Made by a program: the position numbers and the translations under genes. A DNA stretch of 64,000 bases from Myxococcota bacterium (GTDB lineage: Bacteria > Myxococcota_A > Polyangia > Polyangiales > Houyiibacteriaceae). Below are positions 35,001 to 43,730 of the stretch, piece after piece. Location of the stretch: contig JANQQS010000078.1 of NCBI GenBank assembly GCA_028284955.1, positions 1 to 64,000 on the forward strand. Direction: 5' to 3'. Position 1 is the stretch's first letter; each line of letters starts with the position of its first letter. The notes beneath the pieces were generated by a model. The model ran no database searches. It worked only from the letters and a program-made list of their open reading frames with translations, and had not been told where the DNA came from.

Positions 35001-38000
35001 CCCTCGATCGCGCGTTCCACATCGCCAGTGCGCGTGCGCATGAGCTCCGCGGCTTCGAATCGCAGGCGCGCGCGGTCCGCCTCTTCGTCAACGGTCTCGT
35101 ACTTCATCTCTACGACTTCGAGCAGATCCGTCCACCGCTCTCCCGTGCGGTAGAGCCGTGCAAGGGCGTCGAGTGCGCTGGTGTCCTGCCCGAAGCGCGC
35201 AAGCACGTCGTTGTACGCAATGATCGCGTTGTCTGCGTCCTGGAGTTTCTCTTCGTAGATTTCCCCGATCCGGTGCGCGATCTGGCGCTGCTCACCTTCG
35301 TCGTCGGTGGCCTCTTCGCGACTTCGCAAGATCTCCACCAATCGCGGCCATTCTCCCTGTCGCTCATACAGGCGCTCGAGCGCATGGAGCGCTTCTCGAT
35401 CGGTCGGATCGTGTTCCAGGCGCTGTCGGTGGGCACGTACCGCGCCCGCCAAGTCATCCAGGGTGGTTTCGAGCAGCTCGGCGAGACGTACAAGAAGCCG
35501 AGACCGAGCTTCCCCATCGTCTTCAAATTTGATCTGACGGCGCAGGTCTTCGGCGAGCGCGTCGTAGTCTTCTTTCGCGAGATGGATTCGTTCGAGCGCC
35601 TTGGAGGCCTTCATGACCACGGGCGCATTGTCGCCGTCGGCATCGATCAGCCGGCTGTAGGCGCGAGCCGCCGCCTCGGGGTCGTTTTCCTGCTCGTCCC
35701 AGAGACAAGCCAGCTCGAGAAGCAAATCGGCACGTACGTACGCCGGGGTATCCTCCGCCTCGATGGTCCGCTCGAGCACCCGCGCACGCTCACGCTGGTT
35801 GTCGCAACTCTTGGCGAGCCGGTCGAGCTCGGTCCGCACACTGGCGTCTGCGGGATCGGCCTCCACCGCTCTCGTGATCGAGCGGAACGCCGCCGGGGTG
35901 TCATGGAGCTTGAGCTCTTGTAGCTCCGCCACTCGCGTCAACACCGAAACGCGCGACCCCGGATCCCGAACTTCTTCGAGCTGAACTTCGAGCACCCGAA
36001 CAAGCTCGGTCCAGGCTCCTTGCGAATCATAAAGTGGCTCGAGAATACTCGCGATACGCTGACGCTGGCTCGGCTGCTGGAGCAATCGTTCAAGGGCTTC
36101 CTGCGAACGCAAATGAGTCGGGCTCTGTTCCAGCACGCGCTCGTACAGATCGACAGCCGCGGAGGGTTCGTCGAGTCGATGCTCGTGGAGTTCCCCGAGC
36201 TCGTGGGTGAGCTCAATGGTTTCCTGTCCCTCCGCTCGAGTCAGTTCCTCGCGAAGCAACTCGGCCAAATCGCGCCAGCGCTCCGTGCGTCGATACAAGC
36301 GTTCAAGCGCCCGGCGAGATGCGTGGTGGTCGGGAGACAGTTCGAGCACGTCTCGATACGCCGAAATCGCCATATCCGGGTCGTCGAGAATCTCCTCAAA
36401 GAGGAAGCATACCTGCAAGAGGAGCTCGAGCTTCGCTTCTCCGTCCACCGTCTCAGCGATGCGATTGCGGTAGAGCTTCTGCAGCTCGTCCCATCGTTCA
36501 CCGTTGGTAAAGAGCTCTTTCAGCGCGGAAAAGGAGCTCTCGCTCAGAGGGTCGTGCCGCAACACTCGGCGGTGATAGGGCTCGGCCGCGTCCGGATGAG
36601 CCAGCACAACGTCGTAGAGCTCAGCGACGCGCGAGGAGAGTTCTGCGGCGTCTACATCGGAAAGGGTCCCTCCATCCACCGCGTCAGCAAACGTCTTGGT
36701 GAGCTCCTCGTGCTTTCCCGCTGCCTCCGCCGCGGAGGATAGTCGTTCCCACAGCTCGCGATCCGATGGACGCTCACGAAACGCCTCTTCGAGCGAACGA
36801 AACGCACCGCTCAAATCGCCCAGCTCCGATGAGCTCAGCTCCGCGAGCCGCAATCGCAACGCGCGTTTTTCATCCGCATCGTCCGACTGGTTGAGCCTTT
36901 CTTCGAGAATTGCGGCGAGCTTCGGATACGCGCCTCGCGCGGCGTACGCCCCTTCGAGCAATCGCCCGATGTCCAACCTCAGCTCGGAGTTCGCTTCGTA
37001 GAGCGCTTCGAGCCCGGCGATGGCTGCTCCGTCGTTGTCTCGTACCCGCAAGACATCGGCATACGCGTCCATGGCGGCTCGAGGATCCTCGAGCCGACCT
37101 TTATAGAGGTCGCCGAGCCGCAGAGTTAGGGCGGCCCGCTCAGCGTCGTCACCGCTCAGTTCTCGGCGCCGACGAACGATATCCGCGAGCTCTTTCCACC
37201 GCGAGGCCTCGGTCGCCAGCCGATCGAGCGCGACCAACGCCGCCGAGTCTTTCGGGTAGATATCCAGAATGGCGCGATAGCGTTCCGCGGCAGACTCCGC
37301 GTCGCCCAGCATCTCTTCCTCGACGGTGGCCAGCTCGCGCAACAGGTCGTGGCGCTCCTGGTCGGCGGTGGCGTGCGACAACCGATGCTTGTAGAGGTCT
37401 CGAAGGTCGGTGTAGCGCTCGTGCCCTCGATACAAGCGGTCGAGTACCGCGGTCGCTTCCGTGTCGGTCGGGTCGACCTCAAGAATGCTCTTGAGCTGCT
37501 CAATCGCTTCCTCGAATCGACCCAGCTGTTCCCCAGCGATGGAAGCCACTCGACGGCGAAGACGGAGTCGTTCCTCATCGTCCTCAGAAGCTTTGATCCG
37601 ATCGAGATAGATCGAGAGCAGCGTTTCGTACAGTCCGCCCGCCTCGGCGGTCGCCTCAAGGTCGGCGCGAACCTGTTCATCCGCCGGGGCCAGCTCAAAG
37701 GCTTTGGCGGCCCACTTGAGCGCGGCGTCCGAATCCCGAAGCCGATCCAAAGAAATCTCGCGCAGCCGAGAAAGCAGTTCGGCCCGCTCGCTGACCTCCA
37801 TGTCCGACGCTTGGTCTTCGCTGAGAATCTCGAGCATGACGACCAGGCGCGGCCATTTTTCTTCTTTTTCGTAGATGGGCAAAAGCCGTCGCGCCGCCTT
37901 CACGTTCTTGGTGTCGACCGTGAGAACGCGCTCGTAGCTACGAAACGCTCGATGAGGTTCTCCGATTTGGTCCTCATATACGCCCGCCGCGCGGAAGCTG

Positions 38001-40240
38001 AGCTCTACCTTGAGCTTCTCATCCGAAGTTCGCTCGGCGGCCGACCCCAAAACCTCCACCAGGCCTTCCCAATCGTCCGCCTTTTCATACAGCGCGTACA
38101 GGCCATCCCAATCCTGCGCGGCGAGGTATGTTTCTCGTAACGTCCGAAGAGCGCGCCCGTTCTTGGGATCCACCGCGAGAATCCGCTTCCACGCCTCCGC
38201 GGCACGGGCAGGGTCTTCGAGATAATCCGAATAGATGCTCCCCAGCTTCTGCAGCACTTTGACGTTGCTGGGGGAATCCGACTGAAGATTCACCCGGCGC
38301 TCCAAAGATTCGGCCAGCGTTCCCCAATCTTTTTCGCGTTCGGCAAGTCGCTCGAGCGACTCGAGCGCCCCGGGTGTATCCGGCGCCTGTTCGATCACTT
38401 CGCGCCACAAACGAATCGCGTCTTCGTGATTGTGAAGGCGATCTCCAGCGAGCTTGGCGAGTTCGATCGTCATTTCGAGCCGAGCGTCGTTGTCGCTCGT
38501 GAGCGCGAACTCTTTTCTCATGACCTCGTAGAGCGACTTCCACGCCCGCTTCTTGCTGTAGATCTCCTTTAGGCGTGACAGCGCTTCGCGATGCTCGGGG
38601 TCGATCCGAATCACTTCCTCGAGCGGGCGCGTCGCCTGGTTGTGGTTTGCAAAACGCTCGATCCACAATCCCGCGATGCGCATGAAGAGTTCGACTTTCG
38701 CGGCCGGTTCGTTGGCCGCGTCGGCTTTCTTCCCCAAAACCTGAATCAGGTCGTTCCAGCGACCCATCGACTCGTAGGTCTGCATCAGCTGCGCCAGCGC
38801 TTCCTCGTCGCCAGGCACCTCTTGAAGGATCGAGTTGTAGGTATGGATGACCATCGCATCCAAATGCAGCCGGTCGCGATAAATCGCGACCAACTCTCGG
38901 AGAAGCTCCACCCGAGCATCGGTCGACTTGGCGGGAAGCGCATCGATCTCGGCGCGAATCACCTCCACGAGCGCGTTCCATTTCTCCCCTTGGCGATAGA
39001 GCTCGCGCAACGCCTTTTGCGCTTCGTGGTTTGCCTGGTCCAGGCGCTGAACCGACTTCCATGCCTCGATGGCCCGCTCGGTGTGCTCGGTGTCTTGGGC
39101 GGTACGCGCCAACTCAACCCCAAGCGCTAGTTTTTGGTCGCTGTCGGTGGCTACCCGAAGCGCATCCCCAAGGATCGTGAGCAGCCTCGCTCCATCGGCA
39201 TCGGAACGAAGGTGTTCCCGATAAAAATCGAGCATCCCCGGGTTCGACGGATCGATTTTGCGAAGACGCGCAAAGTACGGTTCCGCCTGCTCGATCGAGT
39301 CGCGAATGCGCCAGTGCACCATGCCGATTTGCAGGAGAATCCCTCGTTCACTCTCCAGTTTCTGTCGAGAGCGAAGCGCATCTTCGTACAGCGCGACGAG
39401 ATGGTCCCATTCTTCCCGCTCGGTGAAGTACTCCACCAAAAATCGGAGCGCTTCTTCCTGTCCTGGCTTAAGCTCGAGCACGCGCTCGTAACAAGCGGCG
39501 GCTCGCTCCTGGTCGGCCAACCGGGCGACGAGCACTCGGGCAGCTTGCACGTACAGATTCAGTTTGTCGTTTCGATTCCGAGCTGAGTCTGCGGTTTTCG
39601 ACAATACCGACGCCATCGGCTCCCAGCGCTCGCGAATACGAAGCGTCTCGGAGTACAGGCGAGCGGCACGGGTCGAAGAAGGATCGGCTTCTAGGGCCTG
39701 GGTGAACAAACGATCGGCTTCCTTTGTCCTGCCCTTTTTTCCGTATTGCCAGACCAGCGACCCCGCGCGGACCAGCATCGACGTCTTGAGCGCCAGGTCG
39801 CTGGCGTCGTTCGCTTCTTCGGTGAACCGATCGGCGAGCTCGCGCCACTTTTCGGATGCGCGCTCCATGTCTTCGATCGTACGCTCGACCTCTTCGTCAC
39901 CGGCGCGAAGCTCCAAAGAACGCTGATACGCCTCGCGAGCGCCATCGTCGTCCAGCAGCTCCTCGCGGCGCAACCTTCCAAGCTCTTTGTACAAGGCAGC
40001 TTGGAAGTCGCGATCGTCCTGGATGAGCTCCGCCTCCAACTCGATCAGCCACGATGCCGCACGAAGCTCTCCGCGACGTTCGTGACCGACTCGCGCAGCT
40101 TCCAGAAGCCTGACTGGCGAATCGCCAATCTGTTCGGGATCACCGCTCGCCAGCAGCTCTTTCAAGCGCTCGAACGAATCGGAGTCATTTGGGTCTTCTT
40201 CGAGTATTCCGAGAAGGTTCGAGACCGTCAGCGACGCCAT
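29018..40240 (-). CDS. Giant TPR-repeat protein (about 3740 residues)
   Basis: A single uninterrupted frame of 3740 residues from the ATG at 40240, chosen because AGGAG lies 5 bases upstream (a start at 40267 would add 9 residues). No signal peptide or membrane helix is seen, so it is likely cytoplasmic. It is built of about 50 units of roughly 75 residues, each a pair of TPR-like helix hairpins: W.dL.evl, then LL.rlaelye, then A..aY..vLe.dP.d..al..L.rly. The protein is very rich in Leu, Glu, Ala and Arg. Superimposed on this is a repeat of about 230-385 residues marked by an ILEPxY-type element. It should form a very long curved solenoid that can scaffold many partners. Codon use is the same as in the neighbours. 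The aminotransferase gene lies just downstream. Confidence 0.9.
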   Translation of the reverse strand: MASLTVSNLLGILEEDPNDSDSFERLKELLASGDPEQIGDSPVRLLEAARVGHERRGELRAASWLIELEAELIQDDRDFQAALYKELGRLRREELLDDDGAREAYQRSLELRAGDEEVERTIEDMERASEKWRELADRFTEEANDASDLALKTSMLVRAGSLVWQYGKKGRTKEADRLFTQALEADPSSTRAARLYSETLRIRERWEPMASVLSKTADSARNRNDKLNLYVQAARVLVARLADQERAAACYERVLELKPGQEEALRFLVEYFTEREEWDHLVALYEDALRSRQKLESERGILLQIGMVHWRIRDSIEQAEPYFARLRKIDPSNPGMLDFYREHLRSDADGARLLTILGDALRVATDSDQKLALGVELARTAQDTEHTERAIEAWKSVQRLDQANHEAQKALRELYRQGEKWNALVEVIRAEIDALPAKSTDARVELLRELVAIYRDRLHLDAMVIHTYNSILQEVPGDEEALAQLMQTYESMGRWNDLIQVLGKKADAANEPAAKVELFMRIAGLWIERFANHNQATRPLEEVIRIDPEHREALSRLKEIYSKKRAWKSLYEVMRKEFALTSDNDARLEMTIELAKLAGDRLHNHEDAIRLWREVIEQAPDTPGALESLERLAEREKDWGTLAESLERRVNLQSDSPSNVKVLQKLGSIYSDYLEDPARAAEAWKRILAVDPKNGRALRTLRETYLAAQDWDGLYALYEKADDWEGLVEVLGSAAERTSDEKLKVELSFRAAGVYEDQIGEPHRAFRSYERVLTVDTKNVKAARRLLPIYEKEEKWPRLVVMLEILSEDQASDMEVSERAELLSRLREISLDRLRDSDAALKWAAKAFELAPADEQVRADLEATAEAGGLYETLLSIYLDRIKASEDDEERLRLRRRVASIAGEQLGRFEEAIEQLKSILEVDPTDTEATAVLDRLYRGHERYTDLRDLYKHRLSHATADQERHDLLRELATVEEEMLGDAESAAERYRAILDIYPKDSAALVALDRLATEASRWKELADIVRRRRELSGDDAERAALTLRLGDLYKGRLEDPRAAMDAYADVLRVRDNDGAAIAGLEALYEANSELRLDIGRLLEGAYAARGAYPKLAAILEERLNQSDDADEKRALRLRLAELSSSELGDLSGAFRSLEEAFRERPSDRELWERLSSAAEAAGKHEELTKTFADAVDGGTLSDVDAAELSSRVAELYDVVLAHPDAAEPYHRRVLRHDPLSESSFSALKELFTNGERWDELQKLYRNRIAETVDGEAKLELLLQVCFLFEEILDDPDMAISAYRDVLELSPDHHASRRALERLYRRTERWRDLAELLREELTRAEGQETIELTHELGELHEHRLDEPSAAVDLYERVLEQSPTHLRSQEALERLLQQPSQRQRIASILEPLYDSQGAWTELVRVLEVQLEEVRDPGSRVSVLTRVAELQELKLHDTPAAFRSITRAVEADPADASVRTELDRLAKSCDNQRERARVLERTIEAEDTPAYVRADLLLELACLWDEQENDPEAAARAYSRLIDADGDNAPVVMKASKALERIHLAKEDYDALAEDLRRQIKFEDDGEARSRLLVRLAELLETTLDDLAGAVRAHRQRLEHDPTDREALHALERLYERQGEWPRLVEILRSREEATDDEGEQRQIAHRIGEIYEEKLQDADNAIIAYNDVLARFGQDTSALDALARLYRTGERWTDLLEVVEMKYETVDEEADRARLRFEAAELMRTRTGDVERAIEGYAEVLDGEAGHLGSIAALEDVVENRNGDARIAAARTLVPQYERTSDYNKLVEVLQVVAETDERTDRLQSLRRAAEVADVGLEQPGQAFQLMGRAVQSGLEDDDLAQMLSDYERLAGASDKWADYVKLLDEVAPDILDAELQTDVWMKVASVAAKKLDDRTRARADYEKVLHNRPDHRPALDALESLHQELKDYPALLDVLRRKTELSEDSESRVGLLMRQAEISDEHLHDAPIAIEAYERVLTEGVQPEAFSGLERLYRGNEQWRDLADLFERKLEAGVGDQSETRYQLGLVSFRELNDAYQAIEHFRETLAQDGTHQPTVEALEQMMESEDHRGAAAEILEPVFLSRMDWPKVTGVLEARLSSAADVEERRTLLRRLGQIHEDYLEDLEGAMEVYARLFFEEPLDRDVWDILSRLAKVLDRWPRLAEIYRTALDKISVDDPDSIDLAAITARICDERNNELDHAGALYRRVLRFDSGNASAFEALESIYQRTKSFSSLLELYHDRVEGLDSDQERMDILRRSAALRENELSDVSGAIQAYRHVLDIDPVDADAVHALDRLFTSEKRWEELADHLRTRIDSADSPETDSSETVADLRHRLGSLLAEHLDDSDGAVDLFEEIVQTNPNHQAAVASLEEMVMDEGLRPRITHILEPIYRASDEWKKLIAVLDAQVSLTDEVDTRVRLLTEIGELHENRGHDGARAFRAWAQAFVIDPADTRPRAELDRLAQVLGCWDKHVEAYELAVKETDDTVLVSDLLSSVARVHDEKRGDPRAAIETYERLHGIDADDPAPLEALEGLHTMVGDWRGLVDVLRRKVDRSLDPAERGELHRRAGSVLEELLGDPRGAIEAYRRAADEDQDDQIALEALDRLYGAAGEYESLASILRRRLEGDQDPSQRVELGLRLGALSETQLHRPDDAIDAFVAVIEAHPQHPEAVRSLARLYERQALWSELLDILKLQAEMSESLQERVAFVQRAGEVLERELDDVPEAVETYRAALDLDGRYEPALQALLRITQLEDYRSLASAIVEPRLEVQERWDELTDVLSRKAESETDPYEKCEHLRKLAEVHENGRGDLNAAFDALEQALAEKPSDESIVERMERIAEPLNAWPRFAEVLSLRAANSMEPMVARALYERLARVAEEKLQDQSRAIEAYQRALEQVGDDSSMLAELDRLLGGTQRWSDFASVLERRVSVENEEGDRLGLLLRLGETRQEQLGDLRGAFSAYQEVLELRPSDTRAMESLERLASEQEVGADAVDVLDRAYRDTGDVEKAARLYDVRIRLAETDGERVRLLQEVGEIWERDLNNPSQALETIRRAFELDPRDETLLEDLERLASASQGWESLRGVVERVTELADIDVGVRRDLNVRAAVWYREHIPDAVAEEACLRAALKADPDSMEAHERLVHALREASRNEELVTQLKAWADVQLDEYRRKELLHEAAGVAESALNDKDLASACYESILATDGSDKKALHELSRIRETEGRHDESVVLLAREVGVEADPARRRELQLKIAETYLGELHQPDKAADAYRSVLDDDPTDSEAVSRLESIYEDAKDWDSLRELLDRRLDLADDDDERIGVRVRLARLEEQAFGRRTEAIEQLRGILDLKPNHEAALDELARLFSAEEDWDALTELLGRRLEDAEQAGDTDKQMDLLRQIAKLHVEQRSDPVTAIATYERVLDMEPNDVATLKAIVELHRNAERWDGACDAMERLIDLLPGEEAAATAIDVAEIAESHGGGFERAEAALQRAMELQPSSEPVRSKLVALYEKYQAHESLAALLESVEERTSDVDAKVALLKRLGQLYLQQLNDTEAAARFLERAAEHASEDRDVLLPLCDIYISANRESDAVPVLEKIIASFGSRRNKELARYHHRLGQALAGMDDADGALKHYDAAFKIDLTNVSILRDLGKLCHARGDFERAQKTFRALLLQRLKPEAGITKADVYYYLGDIAHQQGNSTKAASMLERAIAEQKGHPAATELLAQVKG

Positions 40241-40491
40241 CGCTTCTCCTGCATTCACACCGCTCAAGCACGCAGGCCAAAGCCAGCTCGCGTGCGGTCC
40301 ACTCCTGCGCGCATCAAATCAAAACTTCAAGAATTTTGCACGTTAAGGCGGCCAACGTCCGCGCCGTAGATGGTAGCGGTCGCGGGGTCGTAGGAGCAAG
40401 GGGAGAATTGCAAAACCCTCGCCGTCCCCCGCTGTCCGAAACCGACACTCTCGCCTCCATCCAACGCGTCCTGGCCATGCTCCGGGATACG

Positions 40492-41271
40492 TTACAACAA
40501 CATCAGGGTGCCTGCCCATGTTAGCGCGGCGTAGGTCAGAAGCCCGAGGCCAAGGTGGACGGTGGCGAGACCCTGAAGCGCACGATAGTCATTGGCTCGA
40601 TCGAGACCAAATCGCTCGCTGTTTGCGACGATGGCGCCAAGGAATATTTGCGCCGCCATCCCCGCCACATGAACCCAGCGAAGCAACTTGTGGGTCCGCA
40701 GCTTCTTTGCGTATTTGGTGTCGCCCTCGTCCAACTTCAACGGATCCGGCATGGCCAACGACAATCCAAACGTCGCGGAATAGAGCGCTCCCGTCAATAT
40801 GGCGGTGGACAAGTGAATCCACGGCACGCCGGTGCACTGGCCTTGTCCAAACACTGCATTGCCCTCAACACAGGGATTACCGGACTGGCTCGCAAAAAAT
40901 CCGTAGAGATTGTAGTACTGAATCGTCCCCAACACGACCGTCGCCGTCATGGCCACCCACGTGGCAATACCGAATGCTTTGTGGAGCTTCGACAGTTTGC
41001 CTCGTTTCGCCATCTGAGCTGCGATGTCCGTGCCCCCCGATGCGGCCGATGTATCCGAGCCATCCGTCACGGTGTCTTCCGTCTGGCCTCCGAGTTCCCC
41101 TGTCTGTTCAGCCGCGCCCTCCGCTTCGCCAGCAGCTTGCTGAGCGATCGAGGCGAGAAGTGGCGAAGCGCCATGCGCCCCAGGGGCTGCTCCCGTTCCG
41201 AGGCTGGGATCAAGGGTGAGGGCAAAACCGAACACAGGAGTGGCCATGGCCATTGCGGCGATTAGCGGCAT
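40492..41271 (-). CDS. Four-helix membrane protein with four His (b561-like?)
   Basis: 259 residues. After a signal peptide and a long acidic, Ala/Gly/Ser-rich stretch (about 25-85) come four transmembrane helices. Each has one His near its start or centre: LHKAFGIATW, PWIHLSTAIL, LRWVHVAGMAAQ and ATVHLGLGLLTY. Four His on four helices is the arrangement of b-type haem proteins such as cytochrome b561, so a membrane electron carrier is possible; this is inference. Two Cys (about 140-150) could form a periplasmic disulphide. The gene lies 68 bases downstream of HMG-CoA lyase on the same strand. Confidence 0.7.
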   Translation of the reverse strand: MPLIAAMAMATPVFGFALTLDPSLGTGAAPGAHGASPLLASIAQQAAGEAEGAAEQTGELGGQTEDTVTDGSDTSAASGGTDIAAQMAKRGKLSKLHKAFGIATWVAMTATVVLGTIQYYNLYGFFASQSGNPCVEGNAVFGQGQCTGVPWIHLSTAILTGALYSATFGLSLAMPDPLKLDEGDTKYAKKLRTHKLLRWVHVAGMAAQIFLGAIVANSERFGLDRANDYRALQGLATVHLGLGLLTYAALTWAGTLMLL

Positions 41272-41339
41272 GGCGGCGAGTATGAGCGAGCCTGGAGCGC
41301 GGTCTCAACACGAAAATGCACGGAAACCGCCGAACCGCG

Positions 41340-42260
41340 CTAGCGACTCAGCGCGCGAATGCCCGCGCGATGCACTTTTCCGGGCAGATCCCGGCCCACA
41401 ATAGCGCTGGCGACTTGACCTGCCTGCCACAGTCGATCGAGATTGATCCCTGTATCGATTCCCATACCGTGCAGGGCATACACCAAATCCTCGGTGGCCA
41501 AATTGCCCGCTGCGCCCGGTGCAAAGGGACACCCACCAAGCCCGCCCACCGAAGTATCGAACGTGGTCACCCCCATCTCCAGCCCGACCAATACGTTGGC
41601 GAGGGCGGTTCCCCGGGTGTCGTGTAGATGCAAGGCGACCGCATGAGCCGGTACCTCGCGAAAAAACAGTTCAAGAATTCTGCGTGTTTGGAGCGGTGTG
41701 CCCACTCCGATCGTGTCTCCCAAAGATACTTGGTAGCAACCTTGATCCAGCAAGGCGCGAGCGATTTGAAGACCCACCTGGGGATCCACCTCGCCCTCGT
41801 AGGGGCATCCCCACATCGTCGAAACATAACCGCGCACGGTCATGCCCGAGTCAAGCGCGGGACCAATAACTCCTTCAAAGGTCTTGAGGGTTCGCGCAAT
41901 GCTCTTGTTGACGTTCTTCCGATTGTGGGTCTCGCTCGCGCTCACGAACACCGCGATCTCGCTGACCCCGGCACGCTGCGCGCGGTCGAGCCCTCGACGA
42001 TTGGGGCACAACGCGGAGAACCGAACGCCATCACTGGGGGGGACCAGTCGGGCTACCTGATCGGCGTCGGCCATTTGCGGAACCCACGTCGCCGACACGA
42101 AGCTTGCAATCTCGATGCGGCGCAAACCGGCGTCCATCAAGGCTTCAATCAGCCGCACCTTGGCGTGGGTAGCCACCTGCGCGGCTTCGTTTTGTAGCCC
42201 ATCACGCGGCGACACTTCGTAGACCGATACTGCGTCCGGCAATGAATCGAGCAACGCCAT
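41340..42260 (-). CDS. Hydroxymethylglutaryl-CoA lyase
   Basis: 306 residues. Splits HMG-CoA into acetoacetate and acetyl-CoA, the last step of leucine breakdown. The (beta/alpha)8 barrel of the DRE-TIM superfamily is seen in VYEVSPRDGLQNEA (metal and acid residues), IEIASFVS, SLGDTIGVGTP, LHLHDTRG (metal-binding His pair) and the signature GGLGGCPFAPGAAGN with its catalytic Cys. Length is typical (about 300). Other leucine-pathway genes are not adjacent, although an acyl-CoA carboxylase subunit occurs at 57910. The homologous symbol would be mvaB/yngG in different naming systems. Confidence 0.93.
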   Translation of the reverse strand: MALLDSLPDAVSVYEVSPRDGLQNEAAQVATHAKVRLIEALMDAGLRRIEIASFVSATWVPQMADADQVARLVPPSDGVRFSALCPNRRGLDRAQRAGVSEIAVFVSASETHNRKNVNKSIARTLKTFEGVIGPALDSGMTVRGYVSTMWGCPYEGEVDPQVGLQIARALLDQGCYQVSLGDTIGVGTPLQTRRILELFFREVPAHAVALHLHDTRGTALANVLVGLEMGVTTFDTSVGGLGGCPFAPGAAGNLATEDLVYALHGMGIDTGINLDRLWQAGQVASAIVGRDLPGKVHRAGIRALSR

Positions 42261-42323
42261 CGTTTCAAGTATAGAAGAACCTCGACCCCAGGAGAACCCC
42301 GCGTCCTCTCCAAAACTCTATAA

Positions 42324-43502
42324 TCATTGAATATCTAGGCGGCGAAATCGGCCGTCGGCGCAGCCATATCGCCGCAGCGCGACTTCGCGCCCGATGGGAA
42401 CTCCCACCAGTATCGCTCGACCCGTCCACACCGCCCGCGAACCCGCGGGCGCCACGCGGGGAGGAAGCAACGGCGACAGTCCGGAGCGCGGCGCGGACAG
42501 CACCAGGTCCTGTCCTTCGTGCAGTTGGACGACGGGTCGCCCCTCCCGGCACTCCACCTGACGCCGAAGGGGCAGCGCAGGGCCCACGCGACGTCCCGCG
42601 TCGGAAAGCACAACGGCATGCCGACGATCCTGACAATCCGCGGCCACGAACACTTTGACGCCCATCGCGGTGACCCCCTGCGGAGCGCATCCGCGCATGA
42701 TTTGCTCAGAGTGAGCGTAGCTGGTCGATGGCTTGATTCCGAACACCGTTGTCTCCATCGACTCGCCGGCCTGCGAGCACACTGCGTAGTACCAAGATTG
42801 CCCGGCATACGCGAAACCCACCGCGCCTCGCGTGCACGGCTCGGGTACCGACATGTCGCCGTTCCGGCGCTTCGTCGACTTCGCGCGAGCTCGCGTTCGC
42901 AATCGAAATACTGCGAATCGACCGCATCGGGCGTGGCCGGATTCACACGAACCCGTGCCCAATCGGCTGAGCGCCCGAAACGCGCCGTTTGGTGATGCGG
43001 CCACGGCGATCGCGCCACGTGTCCCCACCGAACCCGTCTGCGTGGATCCAAGCTGCTGCGGAGGACCGAACGCGCCCGAATCGTTGCCCACCGCCGCCCG
43101 GACATCCAGCTGGAGCTGGTTTTGTCGAACCCAAACAACTCCGACGCGCCCTCCGCCGGCCGCCACGGCGATTTCAATGGCCTGTGGCGGGATCATCGAA
43201 CTCGCTGCATCAGGAGTCGAATCTCTCGTGGAGACCACACGGCCGTCTGCCCCCTTCACCCCTCCCTCGGGGTCGAGCGCGAGTACACGAAGGCCTCCGC
43301 CCAAAGCGCTTGGGCGTCCCCAGACTAGTAAACCACCGTGCTCCGTGGCCACCAGGTCGAACGCCGCGCGCGTCGCGATGGGTCGCGGCGCGGCGATGGT
43401 CAGCGGCGGCGGAGGGTAGGGCCCACGGTCGGCCTCCGGCGGTTCTTTGTCGCATACCGACGCGACACAAGGCATCAACATGACCACGAGTACGCGGGGC
43501 AC
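42324..43502 (-). CDS. Putative lipoprotein, beta-propeller-like, unknown
   Basis: 392 residues from a GTG start. A short hydrophobic N-terminus ends in ASVC, a likely lipobox, followed by a Pro-rich linker. The rest has a repetitive pattern of short strands such as GGLLVWGR, GRVGVVWVRQNQLQL, GAIAVAASPNGAFRALS and GFAYAGQSWYYAV, suggesting a beta-propeller. Several Cys near residues 200-300 could be disulphide bonded. No enzyme motif. Myxobacteria carry many such surface lipoproteins; its role is unknown. It lies 33 bases downstream of the small Cys-rich gene. Confidence 0.65.
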   Translation of the reverse strand: MPRVLVVMLMPCVASVCDKEPPEADRGPYPPPPLTIAAPRPIATRAAFDLVATEHGGLLVWGRPSALGGGLRVLALDPEGGVKGADGRVVSTRDSTPDAASSMIPPQAIEIAVAAGGGRVGVVWVRQNQLQLDVRAAVGNDSGAFGPPQQLGSTQTGSVGTRGAIAVAASPNGAFRALSRLGTGSCESGHARCGRFAVFRLRTRARAKSTKRRNGDMSVPEPCTRGAVGFAYAGQSWYYAVCSQAGESMETTVFGIKPSTSYAHSEQIMRGCAPQGVTAMGVKVFVAADCQDRRHAVVLSDAGRRVGPALPLRRQVECREGRPVVQLHEGQDLVLSAPRSGLSPLLPPRVAPAGSRAVWTGRAILVGVPIGREVALRRYGCADGRFRRLDIQ

Positions 43503-43535
43503 CCGGGGATCCTACGATGAAACGGATTCGATCGA

Positions 43536-43730
43536 TCAGATCAAATCAAACTCTTTGCAGAAGAACACGCGAGCAGTCGGGTCTTCATAACGATGACGAC
43601 GATGTCGATGCGTCGGAAATCCGTGCGCGCAGTTTCGATCTCTATCGAAATACACACAGTCTTCGCAGTTCCATCGCAATTCGAACCGCGTCGACTCGTC
43701 GCGAAAGCGCTTATCCTGTTCGATGTCCAT
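43536..43730 (-). CDS. Small Cys-rich protein, possible zinc binder
   Basis: 64 residues, charged, with four Cys in the pattern CEDC, NC and FFC, and a His-rich middle (FPTHRHRRHRYED). The Cys/His set is suited to binding one metal ion. It overlaps rpiB by 20 bases, so it is the last member of the fab/rpiB operon or is coupled to it. No known family was recognised. Confidence 0.7.
   Translation of the reverse strand: MDIEQDKRFRDESTRFELRWNCEDCVYFDRDRNCAHGFPTHRHRRHRYEDPTARVFFCKEFDLI

Noticed and set aside
40241-40491. tRNA or small RNA between the giant TPR gene and the four-His gene
   Set aside because: No cloverleaf or CCA-type end found, and no strong hairpin with a T-run.
42335-43177. Alternative 280-residue minus frame within the lipoprotein gene
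   Set aside because: Very rich in Arg, Ser and Cys, with no signal peptide or domain. The overlapping 392-residue frame has a lipobox and strand pattern.
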